Shown piece after piece: positions 6,478 to 10,276 of a stretch of 10,276 bases of DNA (position 1 is the stretch's first letter; each line of letters opens with the position of its first letter). The notes beneath the pieces are model-generated. The model had not been told where the DNA came from. It saw only the letters and a list, made by a program, of their open reading frames with translations, and did no database searches. The stretch is taken from positions 1 through 10,276 of the forward strand of contig JAFGJS010000120.1 in NCBI GenBank assembly GCA_016928995.1, in the 5' to 3' direction. Both the position numbers and the translations under genes were made by a program. This DNA comes from Candidatus Sumerlaeota bacterium. Lineage in GTDB: Bacteria; Sumerlaeota; Sumerlaeia; JAFGJS01.

Positions 6478-6627
6478 GCTTCTTGCTCTTGCTCCTGCTC
6501 TTGCTCGCAATCGGATTTCTGTATCCAGGTTCGGATTTCGGATTCAAATAGCTAACGCTGCGTTGAAGAAAAATTTCAGGTTGCGAGGCGGTTTATCGGA
6601 GCAAGAGCAGGAGCAAGAGCAAGAGCG
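6478..6627. repeat. 29-bp perfect inverted repeat made of hexamer units
   Basis: Positions 6478-6506 are the exact reverse complement of 6599-6627. Each arm is built from near-identical GCTCTT and GCTCCT hexamers (GAGCAA, GAGCAG on the other side), and a 92-nt AT-richer centre lies between them. RNA from either strand would form a 29-bp stem. A simple-sequence origin would explain one arm, but a perfect mirrored copy including the same single variant unit points to duplication with inversion or a foldback element. Confidence 0.75.
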
Positions 6628-6683
6628 AGAAAAGACAAGTGACAAAGTCAAGATGTGCCCCGTCGCCACACCGGGCGGAGTGC

Positions 6684-6717
6684 GAGCTTGACAGCTTCAG
6701 GGACAAGCTCATACGCT
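6684..6717 (+). promoter_or_regulatory. Candidate promoter with overlapping inverted repeat before hldE2-hldD
   Basis: TTGACA at 6688-6693 is a perfect -35 match. TACGCT at 6712-6717 is a weak -10 with an 18-nt spacer. An inverted repeat GAGCTTG/CAAGCTC (6684-6690 and 6704-6710) overlaps the -35 and spacer, as an operator would, but no regulator is known here. The start codon lies about 90 nt downstream. Confidence 0.35.
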
Positions 6718-6806
6718 CCATCGTGTTTGGGCTGTTGCGCCTTGATCCAGAGAAAACGGGCGCGGCATCCGTTTGATCGAACCCGGAAGGACGCTGGCTC
6801 AGGGCA

Positions 6807-7304
6807 ATGCCGCAAGGGAATCCGAAAATTCTCAGTCCGGACGAGATGCTGCAGGAGCGGGAGCGTCTTCGCGCGCAAAATCTCGCGCTCAGCATGACCA
6901 ACGGCTGTTTCGACATTCTGCATCGCGGGCACGTGGAGTATCTTGATTTCGCGCGCCGGCAGGCGGACAGGCTCTGCGTCGCGCTAAACAGCGACGCTTC
7001 CGTGCAGCGCAACAAAGGCCCTTTGCGTCCGGTCAACAGTCAGGACGACCGCGCTGAAGTGCTGGCGGCCCTGGCTTGCGTGGACTATGTCGTGCTGTTC
7101 GACGACGACGAACCGCGCGAGCTCGTCCGGCTCCTGCTGCCCGACGTCTTGGTCAAGGGCAAGGACTGGGCGCATTACGTCAGCGGCGGCGAAATCGTGC
7201 AGAGCCACGGCGGCAAGGTCGTGCTCGCCGAGCTGGTCGAAGGGCGCTCCACCACCGGCGTCATTGAAAAAATCCTTCAGGCATACGGCGGCAAATCATC
7301 ATGA
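6807..7304 (+). CDS. rfaE2: D-glycero-beta-D-manno-heptose 1-phosphate adenylyltransferase (HldE C-terminal type, RfaE2)
   Basis: This 165-aa nucleotidyltransferase adds AMP from ATP to heptose-1-phosphate to make ADP-heptose for the LPS inner core. The cytidylyltransferase-fold signature is clear: TNGCFDILHRGHVEYL (residues 31-46) with the HxGH motif H39-H42. RPVNSQDDRAEVLAAL and VDYVVLFDDDEP follow, then LVKGKDW, and EGRSTTGVIEKI (145-156), where RSTT is the nucleotide-binding end. In E. coli this domain is fused to a kinase in HldE; here it is a separate gene, as in many other bacteria. The kinase (HldA/RfaE1) is not in the window. The start at 6807 gives the normal length, though AGGG is only about 2 nt upstream. 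It overlaps hldD by 4 nt. Confidence 0.92.
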   Translation: MPQGNPKILSPDEMLQERERLRAQNLALSMTNGCFDILHRGHVEYLDFARRQADRLCVALNSDASVQRNKGPLRPVNSQDDRAEVLAALACVDYVVLFDDDEPRELVRLLLPDVLVKGKDWAHYVSGGEIVQSHGGKVVLAELVEGRSTTGVIEKILQAYGGKSS

Positions 7305-8269
7305 CCCAGCCAATCATTGTCACTGGCGGCGCGGGTTTCATCGGCCGCAACGTCGTCGCCGCGCTGAATGCCGCCGGCCACGACGATATCGTCATCGTCG
7401 ATCATCTTTCCACGGATGAAAAATGGCGCAACCTTGTCGGGCTGCGCTTCGAGGACTATCTCGACCGCGCCGCGTTCATCGATCTCGTGCGTTCCGGCAA
7501 GGCGCCGCGACCCGATACGGTCATCCATCTGGGCGCGTGCAGCTCCACCACGGAAACCGACGCCGGGTATCTGATGGAGAATAACTATCGCTACACTCGC
7601 GAGCTTTGCGAGTGGTGTCTGAGCGGCGGCATCCGCTTTGTCTACGCCAGCAGCGCCGCGACCTACGGCGCCGGCGAACAGGGCTACTCCGACGCCGATG
7701 ACGTTACGCCGACGCTCACGCCGCTGAACATGTATGGCTATTCCAAGCACCTGTTCGACCTTTGGGCTTTGCGTCACGGATTGTTCGGCCGCATCGCCGG
7801 CATCAAGTATTTCAACGTCTTTGGTCCGTATGAGGATCATAAGGGCGACATGCGCAGCGTCGTGCACAAGGCCTATCATCAGATCCTCGAAACCGGCGAG
7901 CTCCGGTTGTTCAAATCGCATCGTCCGGAGTATGAGGACGGCAAGCAATTGCGCGATTTCATCTACGTCAAAGACGCCGTGGACGTGACGCTGTTTCTCG
8001 CGGATCATCCGCAAATCAACGGGTTGTTCAACTGCGGCACGGGGCAAGCGCGCACATGGCTCGATCTGGCCACGGCGGTGTTTCGCGCCATGGACCGCGA
8101 GCTGCGAATCGTCTTCATCGATATGCCGGAGCATTTGCGTGAAAAGTATCAATACTTTACCGAAGCGCAGATGGACAAACTGCGCGCCGCAGGATATAAA
8201 GAAGCGTACACGCCGTTGGAAGACGGCGTGCGCGACTACGTGCAGCATTATCTGATGAACCGTTCATAA
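7301..8269 (+). CDS. hldD: ADP-L-glycero-D-manno-heptose 6-epimerase HldD
   Basis: HldD inverts C6 of ADP-D-glycero-D-manno-heptose to give the L form used by LPS heptosyltransferases. The 322-aa protein is an extended short-chain dehydrogenase: the NADP-binding TGGAGFIGRNVV sits at residues 8-19, ASSAATYG at 116-123, and the catalytic tyrosine and lysine in LNMYGYSKHLFD are Y145 and K149. YFNVFGPYEDHKGDMRSVVHKAY and LRDFIYVKDAVDV are characteristic of HldD rather than other sugar epimerases. Length and order are normal. The ATGA overlap with rfaE2 suggests translational coupling of two consecutive pathway steps. No ribosome site is obvious, in keeping with coupling. A T-rich hairpin (8435-8463) may end the transcript. 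Confidence 0.95.
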   Translation: MTQPIIVTGGAGFIGRNVVAALNAAGHDDIVIVDHLSTDEKWRNLVGLRFEDYLDRAAFIDLVRSGKAPRPDTVIHLGACSSTTETDAGYLMENNYRYTRELCEWCLSGGIRFVYASSAATYGAGEQGYSDADDVTPTLTPLNMYGYSKHLFDLWALRHGLFGRIAGIKYFNVFGPYEDHKGDMRSVVHKAYHQILETGELRLFKSHRPEYEDGKQLRDFIYVKDAVDVTLFLADHPQINGLFNCGTGQARTWLDLATAVFRAMDRELRIVFIDMPEHLREKYQYFTEAQMDKLRAAGYKEAYTPLEDGVRDYVQHYLMNRS

Positions 8270-8543
8270 ACCACGAAGACGCCGCGTCATTTTAGATTTT
8301 AGAATTTTGAATTTGGGGACCTCAAAAAATTCACCACAAAGACACGAAGGCACAAAGAACAGATTTTATAAGCCATGTAAAACAATCCTTTAATCTCTCT
8401 GTGCTCAGTGTGCTCTGTGCGAGAATCAAGATTTTTAAGGTTCCCTTAAGATTTTTTTTTTTTGCGACTCAGTGCAAATCAAAAATCGAAATTCAAAAAT
8501 CTCCGTTGTGTCGTCGTGCCGTTGTGGTGAGAAAATAATCCTC
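8270..8543. repeat. Spacer made of dispersed-type repeat phrases
   Basis: Instead of ordinary unique sequence, this spacer strings together phrases that recur in the intergenic DNA of many uncultured bacteria. They are accacgaagacg (8271-8282), an ATTTTAGA/ATTTTGA run (8289-8314), ttcaccacaaagacacgaag (8330-8349), and ctctgtgctcagtgtgctct (8397-8416). A caaaaatcgaaattcaaaaa stretch (8479-8498) and a GTCGTGCCGTTGTGGTGAG phrase (about 8513-8531) complete the set. The last phrase resembles 244-271. Family membership is from memory; the within-window similarity is seen directly. The repeat DNA runs up to the permease start. Confidence 0.55.
8435..8463 (+). terminator. Possible intrinsic terminator after hldD
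   Basis: TTAAGG (8435-8440), loop TTC and CCTTAA (8444-8449) form a short stem followed, after GA, by twelve T (8452-8463). The long T-tract is convincing, but the stem is short and AT-rich. It lies 166 nt after hldD. Confidence 0.45.
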
Positions 8544-9530
8544 ATGCGAATTCGCCTGCTTCAAACCCTGCGCGCCCATTGGTTTCTGACCGGCATCTTG
8601 ATCGTCATCCCCCTCGGACTGTTCGTTCCCGCTACTGGGCTGCAGATCAAGGCCTGGCGTTGCGATTTGTGGGTGGTGATGACGATGATGTTTCTCTCCG
8701 GCGTCACGCTCGCCACGCGGGATTTGGTGAAACAGGCGCGTAATTTCACCGCGATCGGATTTTCCTTCTGCATCGTTTATCTGCTCGCCCCGGTTTTGGC
8801 TTTTCTTTTTGCGCACATGTTCTTTCCCGGCGACACCGGCATGCTGATCGGCATCATGGTGCTCGGCGCGCAAAACAGCACGCTCGTTTCCGGTTTCGTG
8901 CTGACCGGCATCGCTGGCGGTAATGCGCCGTTGGCGCTGGTCATCACTGTTTTCAACAGCGCCACCTCCATGCTGATGACCCCGCTCATTTTATCCATCT
9001 CGCTTTCGCTCGATTCCAGCATCGAATTCGACGCACTGGAAATGACGCTGCGCATCGCGACGGTGGTGCTGCTGCCGTTTGGCGTTGGGCAAATCGTCCG
9101 CCGGATCGCGCTGCCCTGGATGGAGCGCATCAAACCCATCGCCTCGATTGTTTCACAACTCTGCGTGTTGACCTTGATGCTCGCCGGGATCTCGCAAGGC
9201 TCCGCGCGCCTGCTGAGCGCGCCGCTGATGATCGCCAAACTTGTCTTTGCGCTTGCGACGCTGCACCTGCTGCTGAACCTGCTTGCGTTTCAGCTCGGGC
9301 GCCTCGCACGGTTTGATACGCCGTCGCGTATCGCCGCCGGGATCTGCTCCTCGCAGAAATCCCTGCCCGCCGGATTCTATATCGCCAATAACTTTTTCCC
9401 CAGCGTGCCCGTCGCTGCGCTGCCCATCGTCGTGTATCACGTCTGCCAGTTGATTATTGACTCCCTACAGGCCTCCTGGCTGGTGCGTCATGCGTCGCAA
9501 GCCGCTGATGCGCCGGAATCATCGGTGTAG
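8544..9530 (+). CDS. SBF-like (YfeH-type) bile acid:sodium symporter superfamily permease
   Basis: The 328-aa integral membrane protein has about nine to ten hydrophobic segments, for instance WFLTGILIVIPLGLFV, FSFCIVYLLAPVLAFLFA and LLLNLLAFQL. The C-terminal motif CSSQKSLPAGFYIANNFFP (about residues 268-286), followed by LPIVVYHVCQLIIDSL, matches the FCGSKKSLANG...LFP...MIFHQIQL region of E. coli YfeH. This places it in the SBF_like family (PF13593) related to Na+/bile acid symporters. AQNSTLVSG near 109-117 corresponds to the first cross-over region. The substrate cannot be predicted. The start at 8544 (MRIRLLQTL) is preferred because the upstream extension to 8472 translates repeat DNA; no strong ribosome site was seen. 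It appears to be transcribed separately from hldD. Confidence 0.88.
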   Translation: MRIRLLQTLRAHWFLTGILIVIPLGLFVPATGLQIKAWRCDLWVVMTMMFLSGVTLATRDLVKQARNFTAIGFSFCIVYLLAPVLAFLFAHMFFPGDTGMLIGIMVLGAQNSTLVSGFVLTGIAGGNAPLALVITVFNSATSMLMTPLILSISLSLDSSIEFDALEMTLRIATVVLLPFGVGQIVRRIALPWMERIKPIASIVSQLCVLTLMLAGISQGSARLLSAPLMIAKLVFALATLHLLLNLLAFQLGRLARFDTPSRIAAGICSSQKSLPAGFYIANNFFPSVPVAALPIVVYHVCQLIIDSLQASWLVRHASQAADAPESSV

Positions 9531-9889
9531 ACGTTGCTCCATTCTGCGACGCGTCAATGTGACGAAAGAGTGAAAGCGGCCGCGTCAAAGTGACGCGAAT
9601 GAATCGCTCGCCGAAAAAGCAAGCATGCTTGCAGAGCTCTTTTTATCTGTCAGCGAGTGAGAATCCATCAGCTACATGATTGATGCTTTTGTTGTTCCGC
9701 GAGCGATGAGGAGTGAAGGCATCCTTGCCTGCAAATCTATCGGTGTATCTGGCTTGCTCTTTGCTGTATATGCTGCTGAACCGTGTGCTGTGGCGTGGGC
9801 GGTTGTATCGAATGTTCATTTTGCGTTCCGTGCAGCGGCCCGCGCCGATTTTTGCAAAACTTTCCCCTTACGCAGAGCCATAATGCCCC
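9531..9889. other. Gene-free stretch between the permease and the right terminator
   Basis: I see no convincing protein gene here. A 78-codon frame at 9676-9912 lacks a ribosome site and runs into the terminator stem. Small palindromes occur at 9552-9564 (CGTCA-ATG-TGACG) and 9581-9597 (CGCGTCA-AAG-TGACGCG). Another, at 9619-9632 (GCAAGCATGCTTGC), is followed by AGAGCTCTTTTT and could end the permease transcript. The strong terminator downstream implies that something was, or is, transcribed through this region. Confidence 0.45.
9552..9597. repeat. Two related short palindromes (CGTCA...TGACG)
   Basis: CGTCA-ATG-TGACG (9552-9564) and CGCGTCA-AAG-TGACGCG (9581-9597) are 17 nt apart and share the same half-sites with a 3-nt spacer. 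They are just downstream of the permease stop codon. They could be a tandem binding site or small REP-like units. Confidence 0.45.
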
Positions 9890-9934
9890 AAAAAAAGAAG
9901 CCTCGATTTTAATGATCGAGGCTTCTTTTTTTTT
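9890..9934 (+). terminator. Strong, bidirectional intrinsic terminator; target site of the right intron
   Basis: The arms 9890-9907 and 9915-9932 are perfect reverse complements over 18 bp (core AGAAGCCTCGAT/ATCGAGGCTTCT) with a 7-nt loop. The left arm starts with seven A and the right arm ends in nine T (9926-9934), so it can act on both strands. The intron begins at the very next base, 9935. This is the classical group IIC insertion position. Confidence 0.88.
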
Positions 9935-10276
9935 GTGCGCCCGGCATGGCGCGCAGCGCCTTGACTGGCGCTGTTCCGTTCGCTGTGGTGGCGAATGGGT
10001 GACTTGGAGGTGGAAGTCCTCTACCGGCCCGGCAAGGGGAACGGTTAGCCGGACGGCAAGTGCGCCGCCGCGAGGCGGGGTGCGAAGGAAGCCGCAGGCA
10101 AAACGCTGGCCCGGCGAACAGGAACCGCATACGAGGCGGGCGCGCGGGGTGAGAAGGCCAATATCTTCAAAGTCCGGTGCTTGCACGGAACGCGCGTTCG
10201 TAAATGCGGCGGGCATAAGCGGGAAGGTCGCGCGTCTTACCCTGGGAGCTCTGCGCTCCTGCCTTGCGCTACCGCC
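9935..10276 (+). mobile_element. Group IIC-type intron, 5' part of the ribozyme (right copy, cut by window end)
   Basis: The 342 visible bases read as group II domain I sequence. They start GTGCGCCCGGCATGG and continue with GGAGGTGGAAGTCCTC, the CGGTTAGCCG and GCAAG phrases, and GAAGGAAGC followed by GGCAAA. GAACAGGAAC with CATACGAGGC follows, then GGGTGAGAAGG and CTTACCCTGGGAG. These follow the order of the O.i.I1 group IIC intron as I remember it. The first 40 bases equal the reverse complement of 1-40. An additional hairpin, CAGCGCC/GGCGCTG (9954-9960 and 9967-9973), follows the conserved 5' end. The maturase gene would lie beyond the window; no part of it is visible. The location directly after a T-tract stem-loop supports class C. 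Confidence 0.85.

Larger units (their letters stand above)
6400..6806. other. Intergenic region with long inverted repeat and candidate hld promoter
   Basis: No convincing gene is seen in these 407 nt. Short open frames here are low-complexity and lack ribosome sites. The region contains the 29-bp inverted repeat of CTTGCT/CTCTTG-type hexamers (6478-6627). It also has a GTGCCGTCGTGG phrase at 6440-6451 like those at 248-262 and 8517-8528, and a possible promoter for the heptose genes near 6688-6717. Confidence 0.5.

Noticed and set aside
6478-6627. CRISPR-like array
   Set aside because: The repeated units are adjacent hexamers in two inverted arms, with no regularly spaced unique spacers.
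6593-7036. Minus-strand frame ending in a poly-Leu run
   Set aside because: The Leu run is just the hexamer repeat read in reverse, and the rest is antisense to rfaE2.
7277-8248. A 323-codon minus-strand open frame
   Set aside because: It is antisense to hldD, whose motifs are unambiguous, and has no ribosome site or recognisable domain.
9676-9912. A 78-codon plus-strand frame before the right terminator
   Set aside because: There is no ribosome binding site, no motif, and the stop codon lies inside the terminator stem, so a real gene is unlikely.
9737-10216. A 159-codon minus-strand frame across the right edge
   Set aside because: It runs antisense through the intron RNA and the terminator; the reading frame follows from the ribozyme's base composition.

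Overview
The window looks like a chromosomal segment of an uncultured Gram-negative bacterium, most likely of the PVC superphylum or a neighbouring phylum (Lentisphaerota, Kiritimatiellota or Hydrogenedentota-like). The pointers are a lipid A cluster in the order lpxC-fabZ-lpxA, as in chlamydiae; LpxI in place of LpxH; a stand-alone prepilin-like protein of a type common in those groups; and intergenic DNA rich in long hairpins and dispersed repeats. The phylum call is inference.

Layout, left to right. Positions 1-40 are the first bases of a group II intron on the minus strand. Then comes a spacer with a long hairpin (114-198). A minus-strand envelope operon follows, read from about 4193 down to 287: an OmpH/Skp periplasmic chaperone with an extra C-terminal SAF-like domain, then lpxC, fabZ, lpxA and lpxI. 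The last four are tightly packed, with an 8-nt overlap, a 9-nt gap and an ATGA overlap. A 367-nt spacer with three consecutive palindromes separates this from a membrane-anchored TPR protein (4561-5394, minus). A divergent promoter region (5395-5673) leads to a plus-strand prepilin-like gene (5674-6399). After a 407-nt spacer with a 29-bp inverted repeat come hldE2/rfaE2 and hldD (ATGA overlap). A repeat-filled spacer precedes an SBF-like (YfeH/bile acid:Na+ symporter superfamily) permease (8544-9530). A 404-nt gene-free stretch then ends in a strong stem-loop, right against the 5' end of a second group II intron (9935 to window end, plus strand).

How the genes work together. LpxA, LpxC and LpxI are the first, second and fourth enzymes of lipid A synthesis. 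FabZ works on the beta-hydroxyacyl-ACP pool that LpxA uses. HldE2 and HldD are the last two steps of ADP-L-glycero-D-manno-heptose synthesis for the LPS inner core. OmpH helps carry outer membrane proteins across the periplasm. The segment is therefore an outer-membrane biogenesis neighbourhood. LpxD, LpxB, BamA and the heptose kinase are not in the window.

The most notable features are the two inverted copies of a group IIC-type intron at the two edges, each directly downstream of a different terminator-like hairpin; the OmpH-SAF fusion; several altered positions in LpxA; and the long intergenic foldback elements. No CRISPR array, defence system, tRNA or rRNA was seen, and nothing here amounts to a clearly new multi-gene system.
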